Positions 38,439 through 47,157 are shown, numbered from the stretch's first letter. The stretch is DNA of 64,000 bases from Marinicella marina (GCF_030065545.1 NZ_JASJNC010000001.1:310001-374000); one strand, 5' to 3'. Notes: generated by a model from the letters alone, not told the origin. Program-made: numbers and translations.

Positions 38439-40209
38439 ATTGTAACTTAGCCAGCTCTGCATACAAGTCGTTGTTTCGAATCAACTGTTCGTGCTTGCCC
38501 TTAGCCACAATCTGGCCCTGATCCATTACAATGATTTGGTCGGCCTTGCGAATGGTGGCTAAACGGTGTGCGATGACCAGTGTGGTGCGGTTTTTCATGA
38601 TGCTGTTTAGGGCATCTTGAACCAATTTTTCGCTGCTGGCATCCAATGCACTGGTGGCCTCATCCAACAACAACACCGGAGGATCAGTCAATACCGCACG
38701 CGCGATAGACAGGCGTTGGGCTTGACCACCAGAGAGCCGCACACCGCGTTCACCTAAATACGTATCATAGCCTTTTTCCAATTGGCTGATGAATTCATCG
38801 GCGTGAGCCAATTGGGCTGCCGCTACCACTGCCTCATCAGAGGCCATTGGGTTACCGTAAGCAATGTTTTCTCTGGCACTGGTTGAAAAAATAGTCACAT
38901 CTTGGGCGACCAAAGAAAACTGTGAACGCAGCTGATCTAAATCCAGGTTTTTGATGTCCGTGCCATCTAACTTTATGCTGCCACTTTGGGGTTCATAAAA
39001 CCGCATCAACAACTGAAACAAAGTGGATTTACCAGAACCAGAGGGACCAACCAAGGCCACGGTTTGTCCAGGAACCACTTCAAAAGAAATGTCTTTGAGC
39101 ACATTCAAGTCGAGCCTGCTGGGGTAAGCAAAATGCAACCCAGTAATGCCGATGTTACCTAAAACGGGGTTTTTAATCGGTTCAGGCTTCAAGGGGTTTT
39201 TGATGGTTGACTCGGTATTCATCAGTTCGATGATGCGTTCCAGCGCACCTGCGGCTTTTTTCAACTCGCTCCAAACGGTTGACAGTGCTCCCACAGATGT
39301 CGCTGCCATGATGGCATACATCACAAACTGACTTAAAGTGCCGGCTGTCATGACGCCATTGATGACGTCTTTGGCACCCAACCACAATACAAAAACTATG
39401 CCTCCAAAGATCACAAACCCAACCAACAGGGACATGATGGTGGTCATGCGTATCGATGCCACAGCGGCCTTGAAGGCGTTGTTGATGGCTTTAACAAACT
39501 TGTGATTTTCGTTTGCCTCTTGAGCATAGGACTGAACCGTGTGCATGGCGTTGATGGTTTCTGTGGCCAGTGCCGACGAATCGGCAATGCGGTCTTGTTC
39601 GGCTTTTGATAACTGCTGAATTTTCCGGCCAGTAAGCACGATGGGTATCACCACCAAGGGAATCAAAAAACCCATATACATAGCCAGTTTAGGGCTGGAG
39701 ACCACCATCATGATGAGGGCGCCTAAAAAAGTAACGGCACTGCGCAAAGCAATAGAAAAAGTACTGCCGACCACAGTTTCAACCAATGTGGTATCGGTGT
39801 TGATGCGAGAGAGGATTTCACCGGTTTTGGTTTTCTCAAAAAATTCCTGAGACTGTGTCATGACTTGGCCGTAGACCTTTTTACGCAAGTCTGTCACCAC
39901 CCGTTGGCCAATCCATGAAACCCAATAATAGCGCAAGGATGTGAACAAAATCATCAGCGATGAAACCACAAAAACCAGCAAGAAATAATAAGACAAAGTG
40001 TCTTGGTTTTCGGCTGCAAAACCCAAATCAATCATCAGTTTAAAGGTCACTGGAATGGCTAAATTTGCCGCCGCACCCAATACCAACAACAACAAAGCCA
40101 AAAGGATGTGTTTCTTATAAGGCACCACCAGTGGCCCAATCAGTCGCAAGTGATTGAGAGAGGCCTTTTGCTCAGTATCTTTTTCTGTGGTTGTTTTTGA
40201 ATCCATCAA
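38422..40209 (-). CDS. MsbA-like ABC exporter (fused permease and ATPase)
   Basis: This 595-residue half-transporter has six membrane helices (residues 30-320) and a nucleotide-binding domain. Walker A is GPSGSGKST near residue 390, the Q-loop follows in SLVAQDVTIFS, the signature is LSGGQAQRLSIARA near 493, Walker B is PPVLLLDEATSALD, and the H-loop is in IAHRLATIRKADQ. It resembles the group that includes lipid and multidrug exporters (MsbA, BmrA-like). Substrate is not deducible, and the usual msbA partner lpxK is absent. The start is an ATG pair at 40209. It is convergent with, and overlaps, the GGDEF-EAL gene. Confidence 0.92.
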   Translation of the reverse strand: MMDSKTTTEKDTEQKASLNHLRLIGPLVVPYKKHILLALLLLVLGAAANLAIPVTFKLMIDLGFAAENQDTLSYYFLLVFVVSSLMILFTSLRYYWVSWIGQRVVTDLRKKVYGQVMTQSQEFFEKTKTGEILSRINTDTTLVETVVGSTFSIALRSAVTFLGALIMMVVSSPKLAMYMGFLIPLVVIPIVLTGRKIQQLSKAEQDRIADSSALATETINAMHTVQSYAQEANENHKFVKAINNAFKAAVASIRMTTIMSLLVGFVIFGGIVFVLWLGAKDVINGVMTAGTLSQFVMYAIMAATSVGALSTVWSELKKAAGALERIIELMNTESTIKNPLKPEPIKNPVLGNIGITGLHFAYPSRLDLNVLKDISFEVVPGQTVALVGPSGSGKSTLFQLLMRFYEPQSGSIKLDGTDIKNLDLDQLRSQFSLVAQDVTIFSTSARENIAYGNPMASDEAVVAAAQLAHADEFISQLEKGYDTYLGERGVRLSGGQAQRLSIARAVLTDPPVLLLDEATSALDASSEKLVQDALNSIMKNRTTLVIAHRLATIRKADQIIVMDQGQIVAKGKHEQLIRNNDLYAELAKLQFSPEE

Positions 40210-40491
40210 GCTGTTTCCTGTTGTTAAGGTTGAACCAGGCGATTTAAATATGCATATTCCTCGGCCTCCTCAGTTCTTTATCATGAGGGCTTTGGGCTGG
40301 TTTTCTATGTGCCTGATGTCACATTCAGTTGTTCGCCAAGCGTATATGTTAACCCTCCAATAAGGCCATTCATTGATGCAGCGCTTTGGTTATTGGGGTT
40401 GACCTTAGGTTGTATTTTATCATGTAATGATTTGATTGAATGATCAAGCTTTGAGTGCGGCCGTTAATGTGGGTTGGGTTAAAATATACCC

Positions 40492-40935
40492 ATGGATGAA
40501 TTGATTGAGTTTATTTTGATCGGCTTTGGTGTGTTGTGCTTGCTTCATGCGTGTTACAGCATGCTGATGTCATATCGTGCCAGAGATTGGGATTTGGTGG
40601 CAGGATATATTGATGAAGATGATTTTTATGTCTCCAAGGACGATGAAGAGGAGTGGTTTCATGCTTTGGTAAGATACCACTATAAGTACAAAAACATAAC
40701 CTATAAAAGCAAACGGATTGCTTTTGGTTTTGCACATTCGACTTTGGAAGGTTTGGTGCTTAAACCCTACTTAGAGGTCACCCGTTTAAAACCGGTTGCG
40801 CCTGTTTTTGTGAACCCCAAAAACCCCAAAGTGGCCACTTTGCTAGTAGGTCTGAAGTCTTTTCACTTCTACCAATTGGCGGCTTTTGCCGTATATAATG
40901 CTTTCGTTCATTATTTGGTTTTGAATGCACCTTAG
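40492..40935 (+). CDS. DUF3592-like membrane protein
   Basis: A 147-residue protein with an N-terminal helix (residues 4-26), a strand-rich middle and a C-terminal helix (123-143). WFHALVRYHYKYKNITYKSKRIAFGF followed by VAPVFVNPKNPKVATLL is the DUF3592 pattern (a YxVxGxxY strand pair and the PxNPxxAxL motif). Function is unknown in the family. A TAAAAT sequence ends about seven bases before the ATG, so a leaderless transcript is possible. Its 3' end forms half of a hairpin shared with the convergent bacterioferritin operon. Confidence 0.7.
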   Translation: MDELIEFILIGFGVLCLLHACYSMLMSYRARDWDLVAGYIDEDDFYVSKDDEEEWFHALVRYHYKYKNITYKSKRIAFGFAHSTLEGLVLKPYLEVTRLKPVAPVFVNPKNPKVATLLVGLKSFHFYQLAAFAVYNAFVHYLVLNAP

Positions 40936-40963
40936 CACATTTTAAAGTTGGGTAAGGTGCATT
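40924..40963. terminator. Hairpin between convergent genes
   Basis: A perfect 11-bp inverted repeat (AATGCACCTTA at 40924-40934, TAAGGTGCATT at 40953-40963) with an 18-base loop lies between the DUF3592-like gene and the bacterioferritin operon. There is no T run, so termination is inferred from position. Confidence 0.5.
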
Positions 40964-40982
40964 AACAACCGTGTTGGTGGCC

Positions 40983-41450
40983 TCACATCTGAGATTGTAA
41001 ATAGTTCTCCAAACCAGTCAACTTAATTAATTTCAGTTGTTTTTCCAACCAGTAAGCATGATCTGTCTCGGTGTCATCAAGCAACACCAACAATTGATCG
41101 CGAGTTACAAAGTCTTGTTCTTTTTCACACAGGGCCATGGCTTTTTTTAAGGCTTTTTGTACGCCGTATTCTATGTTCAAGTCGCTCTGCAACATTGCCG
41201 GCACAGTATCGCCAATATTCAAAGCGTCGCGTTGAGTCAGGTCAGGTTTACCCTCTAAGAATAAAATGCGCTCAATGAGCACCGCGGCATGGGCTTTTTC
41301 ATCATCAAACTCGTGATCAATGCGTTCATAAAGCTTGGTCAGCCCCATGTCTTCATACATTCTGGAGTGCACAAAGTATTGGTCCATGGCGGTTAATTCA
41401 TATACCAGTAAGTCGTTCAATGCGTCGATGATGTCTTGATTGCCTTTCAT
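40983..41450 (-). CDS. bfr: Bacterioferritin, ferroxidase-type subunit without heme Met
   Basis: The ATG at 41450 (MKGNQDIIDALNDLLVYELTAMDQYFVHSRM) gives 155 residues, the normal bacterioferritin length. The longer frame inside the upstream gene is rejected. The ferroxidase ligands are present: Glu in VYELTAMDQY, Glu and His in DHEFDDEKAHA, and Glu/His in DDTETDHAYW. The heme-ligand methionine that E. coli Bfr has at position 52 (DEMKHAD) is missing; this subunit has DEKAHA. Paired with the adjacent subunit, which has the Met but lost ferroxidase ligands, it likely forms heteromeric iron-storage shells, as known for Neisseria and others. Starts overlap as ATGA. Confidence 0.93.
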   Translation of the reverse strand: MKGNQDIIDALNDLLVYELTAMDQYFVHSRMYEDMGLTKLYERIDHEFDDEKAHAAVLIERILFLEGKPDLTQRDALNIGDTVPAMLQSDLNIEYGVQKALKKAMALCEKEQDFVTRDQLLVLLDDTETDHAYWLEKQLKLIKLTGLENYLQSQM

Positions 41451-41923
41451 TTTGTTGCTCCAGTTTGCGATTGTAGGTAGTTTTGTAGGCCCACATCTTT
41501 GATGAGGCTTTGTTGGGTTTCGTGCCAATCTATGATGTCTTCTTCGTATTCCAGAACCTGACTTAATAAGTCGCGGCTGACGTAGTCTTGTTCAGACTCA
41601 CATTCAGCAATGGCTGCTTTAATGACTGCATGCTGACCATTGAGAAAAGTTTCATTACAAGTCAACATTTCAGGTGCATTTTCACCAATATGTAGGCGAT
41701 CAAGTTTCTGCAAGTTGGGCAGGCCGCCCAACATGAAAATCCGTTCCATTAAATCATCGGCATGTTTCATGTCTTTGATTGATTTTTTATAAAAAGTGGC
41801 GTCTAAGGCGTCCAATCCCCAGTCTTTGGCCATCCGCGCATGCAGGAAAAACTGGTTGATTGAGGTCAGCTTGCTGGTCAATACCTGGTTAAGGGTCTTG
41901 TGGGTATTTGAATCTAGGCTCAT
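41447..41923 (-). CDS. bfr: Bacterioferritin, heme-binding-type subunit with degenerate ferroxidase site
   Basis: This 158-residue bacterioferritin keeps the heme methionine in DMKHADDLMERIF. The first ferroxidase Glu is replaced by Lys (TSKLTSINQFFLHA), the bridging Glu by Asp, and the C-terminal ligand His is absent (EYEEDIIDWHETQ). It therefore looks like the heme-carrying partner of a two-subunit bacterioferritin. It is the first gene of the operon, with a consensus-like promoter upstream, and its stop overlaps the start of the ferroxidase subunit. Confidence 0.92.
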   Translation of the reverse strand: MSLDSNTHKTLNQVLTSKLTSINQFFLHARMAKDWGLDALDATFYKKSIKDMKHADDLMERIFMLGGLPNLQKLDRLHIGENAPEMLTCNETFLNGQHAVIKAAIAECESEQDYVSRDLLSQVLEYEEDIIDWHETQQSLIKDVGLQNYLQSQTGATK

Positions 41924-41949
41924 AGGTTTTATGTTTTAATAAAATCAGC

Positions 41950-41978
41950 ATTTTATAGAGTATCTTGACCAATGTCAA
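41950..41978 (-). promoter_or_regulatory. Sigma-70-type promoter of the bacterioferritin operon with dyad
   Basis: On the minus strand TTGACA (41978-41973) and TAAAAT (41955-41950) are separated by exactly 17 bases, about 27 bases before the ATG. The -35 element is one arm of the dyad TTGAC-CAAT-GTCAA (41965-41978), a possible repressor or activator site. Confidence 0.7.
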
Positions 41979-42146
41979 AAAAACGTTAAAAATCAGGAAC
42001 TTAAACAGTAACAAGAATCAGTTTCATTAGCATTGCGCTTATGAACAAAAGCTGGTTGGTGTGCCCCCAAACCAAAACATGCGGATAACGACGGTCCCGA
42101 GGTAGGCATCATAGCGTATAAACACCAATGAACAGGTCACAAGCAA

Positions 42147-42163
42147 AACCTTCATTGAAGGTT
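42147..42163. repeat. Palindrome upstream of the DUF1801 gene
   Basis: AACCTTCA-T-TGAAGGTT is a perfect 8-bp dyad around one central base, 42 bases before the next ATG. With a one-base centre it is a better operator candidate than a hairpin. The rest of the 281-base gap 41924-42204 holds the bacterioferritin promoter and nothing else I can support. Confidence 0.45.
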
Positions 42164-42204
42164 AAGCTGTGTCATAATAATGACTATTCAACCTGAGCAA
42201 TTCC

Positions 42205-42630
42205 ATGGCAGCAAACAAAACCCAACCAACCGATGCCAGTGTGATTAAATTCATAACCGCCGTCACCCCAGAACAAAAACGCCAAGACGCTTTTGCTTTG
42301 TTGGAGATGATGGAGCGTTTATCTGGTTACCAAGCCAAAATGTGGGGGCCGAGCATCATTGGTTTTGGTCAGTACCACTACAAATATGACTCTGGCCGGG
42401 AAGGTGATTTTATGCGCATTGGCTTTTCACCGCGCAAGGCCAATTTATCGCTATACATCACGGCGGGTCTTGAACAACATGCCGAATTACTGGCACAGCT
42501 GGGTAAGCACAAAACCGGCAAGTCTTGTCTTTATATCAACCACCTGAAAGATGTGAAGCAAGAGGTATTAGAAAAGCTTATCAAGGCAGCTTTGGTGGTG
42601 ATGGCAGAAAAATACCCTGATGATGTTTAG
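42205..42630 (+). CDS. DUF1801-domain protein
   Basis: A 141-residue soluble protein with the DUF1801 (YdhG-like) pattern: PEQKRQDAFALLEMMERLSGYQAKMWGPSIIGFGQYHYKYDSGREGDFMRIGFSPRKANLSLYI in pieces across residues 22-90, and GKSCLYINHLKD near 110. The domain has an SufE/frataxin-like shape in some members, but no biochemical function is established to my knowledge. It appears to be monocistronic, with a palindrome in its upstream region. Confidence 0.82.
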   Translation: MAANKTQPTDASVIKFITAVTPEQKRQDAFALLEMMERLSGYQAKMWGPSIIGFGQYHYKYDSGREGDFMRIGFSPRKANLSLYITAGLEQHAELLAQLGKHKTGKSCLYINHLKDVKQEVLEKLIKAALVVMAEKYPDDV

Positions 42631-42754
42631 CTTGATAATTGGTATGGGTGTTATGTAAGCGATGTCAGATTAAGCCAATGGGCAAGCAAAAGTTGGTTTA
42701 AAATAAACAGCCAAATCCACAGCCTAATCGTTAAAAATCATTGATGGAATACTC

Positions 42755-43585
42755 ATGAAGCCGTTTCCTTATAAAACTTGGGGCGAAGCCACTGATCAGA
42801 TGCCGGTTTATTTTGCCCATGCCAATGCCTACCCACCGGACAGTTACCAACCGATCATTGATGCCTTAAGCAGTAAAAGACAAGTGGTTTCCTATTTACA
42901 AAGACCGCTTTGGCAGCCAACACCAGAACCAGAAACGCTCCATTCTTGGCATCAGTTGGCAGATGATGTGATTGCTTTTTTTGATCAGAACAAGCTGAAA
43001 AATGTGGTGGCCGTGGGTCACTCCTTGGGTTCGGTAACGGCGTTTATGGCAGCGCAAAAAAGACCGGATTTGATCAAAGCACTGGTGATGATTGAACCGG
43101 TTTGTCTGCCTTGGTTTTTTTGTTGGTTGACGCGGGTTTTTCCCCGCACGGTGAAGAAGCGGGTCAGCATCATTGAAAAAGCTTTGCGCCGCCCCAATCG
43201 CTTTGAGAGTAAACAAGCTGCGTTTGATTTTCATCGCAAACCCCGCGCTTTCAAACGCATCAATGATGAAAATCTCATGCATTACATCAATGCCGGTGTC
43301 AGCGAACGAGCAGGTGAATTTCATTTGAGTTACCCCAGAGAGTGGGAGGCTAGGGTGTATGCCACCGCCACTTACTTTCGTGGTCAACTTAAAACCAGCC
43401 AATTGCCAGTGCTGGGCATGCGTGGCTCTCATACTGACACCATTGATTTGCGCTTTTGGCAACAATGGCAACAAAACCCCAACCATCAATTGCTTGACTT
43501 TCCAAATAATGGCCACTTGTTACCATTGGAAAATCCTGAAGAGGTGATTACAGCCATGATGCCTTTTGTGGAGCAACACCTGTGA
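42755..43585 (+). CDS. Alpha/beta hydrolase
   Basis: The 276-residue protein has the hydrolase-fold triad: nucleophile Ser in VAVGHSLGSVTAF near residue 90, an Asp candidate in MRGSHTDTIDL near 225, and His in NNGHLLPLENPEEV near 252. An oxyanion region precedes (FAHANAYPPDSYQPI). No signal peptide. Esterase, lipase or haloalkane-type substrates cannot be distinguished. Its stop overlaps the GTG start of the radical SAM gene as GTGA, so the two are cotranslated and may share a pathway. Confidence 0.88.
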   Translation: MKPFPYKTWGEATDQMPVYFAHANAYPPDSYQPIIDALSSKRQVVSYLQRPLWQPTPEPETLHSWHQLADDVIAFFDQNKLKNVVAVGHSLGSVTAFMAAQKRPDLIKALVMIEPVCLPWFFCWLTRVFPRTVKKRVSIIEKALRRPNRFESKQAAFDFHRKPRAFKRINDENLMHYINAGVSERAGEFHLSYPREWEARVYATATYFRGQLKTSQLPVLGMRGSHTDTIDLRFWQQWQQNPNHQLLDFPNNGHLLPLENPEEVITAMMPFVEQHL

Positions 43586-45102
43586 CCAGTGAGGTGGTGT
43601 TGACCACACTGAATAGCCGTTATATCCATTCATCTTTCAGCTTGCGTTACCTGTATGCCAATCTGGGTGAGTTACAACAACGCACCAGTATCAAGGAATT
43701 TACCATCCATGACCGGGCCATTGATGTGGCTGAAAAACTGCTCAAATTAAAGCCTAAAATCATAGGATTCAGTGTTTATATCTGGAATGTAGAAGAAACC
43801 ACTGCGGTGATTAAACTGCTAAAAACCATCAGGCCAGCAGTTATGGTGGTTCTGGGTGGCCCTGAGGTTAGCCACATTCCGGACCAACCAGATGTGGTGG
43901 CAGATGCTGATTATGTGATCAAAGGGCCAGGTGAGAGCAGTTTTAAAGCGTTGTGCGAACAGCTTTTAAACCATCAAGCGCCGGCGCAAAGAGTCATCAA
44001 CGGAGTGCCCCAAGCGCTGGAAGAATTGGTCATGCCCTATCAGTATTATGATGAGGAAGACATTCGCAACCGCATCATTTATGTCGAGGCGTCCAGAGGG
44101 TGTCCGTTTAAGTGTGAGTTTTGTTTGTCCTCTTTGGATAAAACCTCGAAAACATTTACCTTAGATCGGTTCTTGGTTGAGATGGACCGTTTGTACCAAA
44201 AGGGTGCACGAAACTTCAAATTCATTGACCGCACATTTAATTTAAAAATAGCACACTCAACCACCATCCTGCAGTTCTTTTTAGATCGAATGGACACCAG
44301 TAACAGCGATGGGCTGATGGTGCATTTTGAAGTGATTCCCGATCGCCTACCAAATGCACTGAAAGCTTTGTTGGTACAGTTTCCAGCGAACGCCCTACAA
44401 TTTGAAGTGGGGGTGCAAACGTTTGATCCAGAGGTGCAAAGCTTAATTTCTCGGCGTCAAGACAATCAACAAACCAAAGCCAACCTCAAGTGGTTGCGAA
44501 CAGAAACCCAAGCCCACATTCATGCTGATTTGATCTTTGGTTTACCCGGAGACACGTTAACGGGTTTTGCAGAAAGCTTTGATCAGCTTTATCAATTGGG
44601 CCCACAGGAAATTCAGTTGGGTATTTTAAAACGCCTGCGTGGTGCACCAATTAACCGCCACACCCAGGACCATCATATGAAGTATTCACCTGCACCGCCT
44701 TACACCGTACTGCAAACCAAAGACATCAGTTTTGAGGAACTTCAAAGGGTGGGAAGATTTGCTCGTTATTGGGATATTTTTGGTAATCAGGGTCGTTTCA
44801 AAAACACCTTATCGCTGTTGATGGGCGAGCAACCATTTGCTCGATTCATGTTGTTTTCAGACAGCCTTTTTGAGCAAGAACAAAGTACCTGGAAAATTGC
44901 TTTGCGCCGTCAGTTCAAGTTAATTTATAAAATGGCAACGCAATTGTTTCAAATCGATCAACACAGTTTATTGCGAGCATTGCAGAAGGATTATGAACTT
45001 AACGGTGAGAAGGGCCAACTTAAAAAGTTATTAGCACTTGAAACAACAACCAAAAAACCCCAAAAAAACCTGCGCCAAACACGACATACATTGCAGCAGT
45101 AA
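43582..45102 (+). CDS. B12-binding-domain radical SAM protein (DUF4080 type)
   Basis: This 506-residue protein has an N-terminal cobalamin-binding Rossmann domain (residues 1-140; VVLGGPEVSH and the KLKPKIIGFSVYIWN segment) without the classical DxHxxG. A radical SAM core follows with CPFKCEFC at residues 174-181 binding the [4Fe-4S] cluster, and HADLIFGLPGDT downstream. A C-terminal DUF4080-like region carries YWDIFGNQGRF. Enzymes of this class methylate or rearrange unreactive carbons, but the substrate of this subgroup is unknown. The start is GTG, overlapping the hydrolase stop. Confidence 0.9.
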   Translation: MTSEVVLTTLNSRYIHSSFSLRYLYANLGELQQRTSIKEFTIHDRAIDVAEKLLKLKPKIIGFSVYIWNVEETTAVIKLLKTIRPAVMVVLGGPEVSHIPDQPDVVADADYVIKGPGESSFKALCEQLLNHQAPAQRVINGVPQALEELVMPYQYYDEEDIRNRIIYVEASRGCPFKCEFCLSSLDKTSKTFTLDRFLVEMDRLYQKGARNFKFIDRTFNLKIAHSTTILQFFLDRMDTSNSDGLMVHFEVIPDRLPNALKALLVQFPANALQFEVGVQTFDPEVQSLISRRQDNQQTKANLKWLRTETQAHIHADLIFGLPGDTLTGFAESFDQLYQLGPQEIQLGILKRLRGAPINRHTQDHHMKYSPAPPYTVLQTKDISFEELQRVGRFARYWDIFGNQGRFKNTLSLLMGEQPFARFMLFSDSLFEQEQSTWKIALRRQFKLIYKMATQLFQIDQHSLLRALQKDYELNGEKGQLKKLLALETTTKKPQKNLRQTRHTLQQ

Positions 45103-45115
45103 GTATCATTGTTTC

Positions 45116-45124
45116 TGTTATAAT
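45116..45124 (+). promoter_or_regulatory. Extended -10 element directly before the diguanylate cyclase gene
   Basis: TGT plus TATAAT (45119-45124) ends eight bases before the ATG at 45133. Transcription from it would start at about the start codon. No Shine-Dalgarno is seen. Confidence 0.5.
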
Positions 45125-45132
45125 CAATAAGC

Positions 45133-46215
45133 ATGAGCACCGGCAGTAACAAGGACACAACACACAATGGATTTCCTGACTACCTGAGCTACCAGTGCGA
45201 ACGACTGATTCCAGTGGCCAAGATGTTGTTGTCTTTCAGTGTGGCTTATTTGTTGTGCTTTGCTTTTTTGGACTACTTTAAACACCCTGAGTACATTCGC
45301 CCTGTGGTTTTACTGCGGGCATTGGCGGCATTGCCTTTGTTGTTGTTGCTCTCGTTAATGAGCCGTGCTAAAAACCACCATAAGTTACCAAAATATTTTT
45401 TACCATTGGGCTTGTTGTCATTCGGTTTTTTCTTGGTATTGAACTTGTTGATTCCAGAGAAAAAATACATCGTTATCATTGTGCCGGTGTTTTATTTGTT
45501 GGTCATCATTGCGATGGCGCCTTTACTTAAAACCACTGATTTGGTGGTTACATTTTTACTTGGTGTGGCCTGCTATTATGGCGCGGCGGTCTTTTACATT
45601 CCTGATTTTGAATACATCAAACAGGTTTTTCCGCACATGACAGCAATCGTTTTGTTTACTTTAATAACAGTGATTAAAATCAAACAATACGCAGAGGAAA
45701 ACTATCAGTTGGCCAAAAACTTACACTGGCAATCCGAGCACGATGAGCTCACTGGGGTATACAACCGAGCAGGGATATTCAATTGGATTAAGAATCAACA
45801 ACTTTTTACTGGAAAATCATTTGAACCCATCTCATTGGTGATGTTGGACTTTGATCACTTCAAAAACATCAATGATAAGTACGGCCATGCCGTTGGTGAT
45901 GAGGTGATTAAACAGGGCGCACAACTGTTGGGTGATGCCATGGGGTCACAGTCCGTGGTGGCCCGTTTTGGTGGAGAAGAATTTCTGTTGATTTTACAAG
46001 AAGGCTCAGAAGCAAACAACTTGGAACTGGCACATGGTTTACTACAACAGTTCAGACAACTGAACATCGCACCAGAAATCAAAGTATCGGTCAGCATGGG
46101 TTTTGTCAACCATCGCATGAGATTCAGCTTTGAACAATCCCTCAAAGCGGCCGATGATTGTATGTATCAAGCCAAAAGCCTAGGTAGGGATCAGCTGGTC
46201 ACTAGTCAAGCATGA
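45133..46215 (+). CDS. Membrane diguanylate cyclase (GGDEF domain)
   Basis: This 360-residue protein has six hydrophobic segments in residues 25-180 and a C-terminal GGDEF domain. The active-site motif is GGEEF at residues 280-284, with LDFDHFKNINDKYGHAVGDEV upstream as the expected nucleotide-binding region. It should make cyclic di-GMP from GTP. No RxxD inhibitory site is evident before the motif (reads DAMGSQSVVARFGG). The stop overlaps the start of the PLP-enzyme gene, and an extended -10 element lies immediately upstream. Confidence 0.93.
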   Translation: MSTGSNKDTTHNGFPDYLSYQCERLIPVAKMLLSFSVAYLLCFAFLDYFKHPEYIRPVVLLRALAALPLLLLLSLMSRAKNHHKLPKYFLPLGLLSFGFFLVLNLLIPEKKYIVIIVPVFYLLVIIAMAPLLKTTDLVVTFLLGVACYYGAAVFYIPDFEYIKQVFPHMTAIVLFTLITVIKIKQYAEENYQLAKNLHWQSEHDELTGVYNRAGIFNWIKNQQLFTGKSFEPISLVMLDFDHFKNINDKYGHAVGDEVIKQGAQLLGDAMGSQSVVARFGGEEFLLILQEGSEANNLELAHGLLQQFRQLNIAPEIKVSVSMGFVNHRMRFSFEQSLKAADDCMYQAKSLGRDQLVTSQA

Positions 46216-47129
46216 GGCAGCACCAGCAACAACCAACACCCTGTCAAAGCATTGACCTTTTGGGGGTGAGTGTGGTGGTTAAAAGGGATGACCTCAACCA
46301 CCCAGTGATACAGGGCAACAAGCTGAGAAAGCTGAAATACAACATCAAAGCCGCGCAGTCAGCTCAAGCTCAAACGTTGATCACCTTCGGTGGCGCCTAT
46401 TCAAATCATTTATTGGCCACAGCTTTCGCCGCCAAACAAGCTGGCTTGAAAGCGCTGGGTTTTGTGCGAGGAGATGAATTGGCAGAAACAACCTCGAAGT
46501 GGTCAAGCACCCTGAACCATTGTCACCAACTGGGCATGCAGCTGGAGTTTGTGTCCCGCTCCGATTATCGCTTGAAGCAAGCTGCACCAGCCATTGCTGA
46601 AACAATAAATTCTCTGTCAGAGTCTTATGTGATTCCAGAGGGTGGTAGCAATCAGTTGGCGGTAAAAGGGGTGGCTGAAATGGTGACTGAACTGGCTGCC
46701 CAAACCCCTGAGCCCACACACATCATTTGTCCGGTGGGGACCGGTGGTACTGTGGCCGGTTTGGTTCAGGGTGTGGTTCAAAATAATTGGCAGTGTCAAG
46801 TAATCGGTGTGGCTGTACTGAAAGGTTTACAGGAGATGGAAAACACCATCAATCAATGGCTTGGGTCAAATGAAATCGACCATGGTTATCAAGTGCTGCA
46901 TGAGTTCAGTGGCGGTGGCTATGCCAAAAACAGCCAAGAGCTTATTGGTTTTTCTCTTGGTTTTGAGCAAATAACGGGCATTCCATTAGACAAAGTTTAT
47001 AACAGCAAGTCGTTTTATGCCTTGGCACAACTGATCAAAAACCAACAAATAACCAGTGAAGATCGGCCTTTGATTATTCACACAGGGGGATTACAAGGCG
47101 GCACCAACCAAGCCAAAGACCTTAGATAA
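46212..47129 (+). CDS. PLP-dependent ACC deaminase / D-cysteine desulfhydrase family enzyme
   Basis: This 305-residue enzyme shows fold-type II PLP features: RDDLNHPVIQGNKLRKL with the Schiff-base Lys near residue 36, TFGGAYSNHLLATA near 57, and the phosphate-binding CPVGTGGTVAG near 175. It ends with IIHTGGLQGG. Related enzymes degrade 1-aminocyclopropane-1-carboxylate, D-cysteine or L-cysteate, and sequence alone does not decide among them. It overlaps the diguanylate cyclase gene by four bases, a frequent but functionally unexplained type of neighbour. Confidence 0.9.
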   Translation: MRQHQQQPTPCQSIDLLGVSVVVKRDDLNHPVIQGNKLRKLKYNIKAAQSAQAQTLITFGGAYSNHLLATAFAAKQAGLKALGFVRGDELAETTSKWSSTLNHCHQLGMQLEFVSRSDYRLKQAAPAIAETINSLSESYVIPEGGSNQLAVKGVAEMVTELAAQTPEPTHIICPVGTGGTVAGLVQGVVQNNWQCQVIGVAVLKGLQEMENTINQWLGSNEIDHGYQVLHEFSGGGYAKNSQELIGFSLGFEQITGIPLDKVYNSKSFYALAQLIKNQQITSEDRPLIIHTGGLQGGTNQAKDLR

Positions 47130-47157
47130 ATTTATTTTCAATCCGCGCCGCAGCCCG

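Noticed and set aside
40154-40363. Short plus-strand frame at the start of the ABC exporter and its upstream gap
   Set aside because: Half lies antisense in a sure gene, no ribosome-binding site, no family resemblance; the 280-base gap 40210-40491 otherwise shows nothing.
42896-43516. 206-residue minus-strand frame inside the alpha/beta hydrolase
   Set aside because: Shadow of a gene with intact catalytic motifs.
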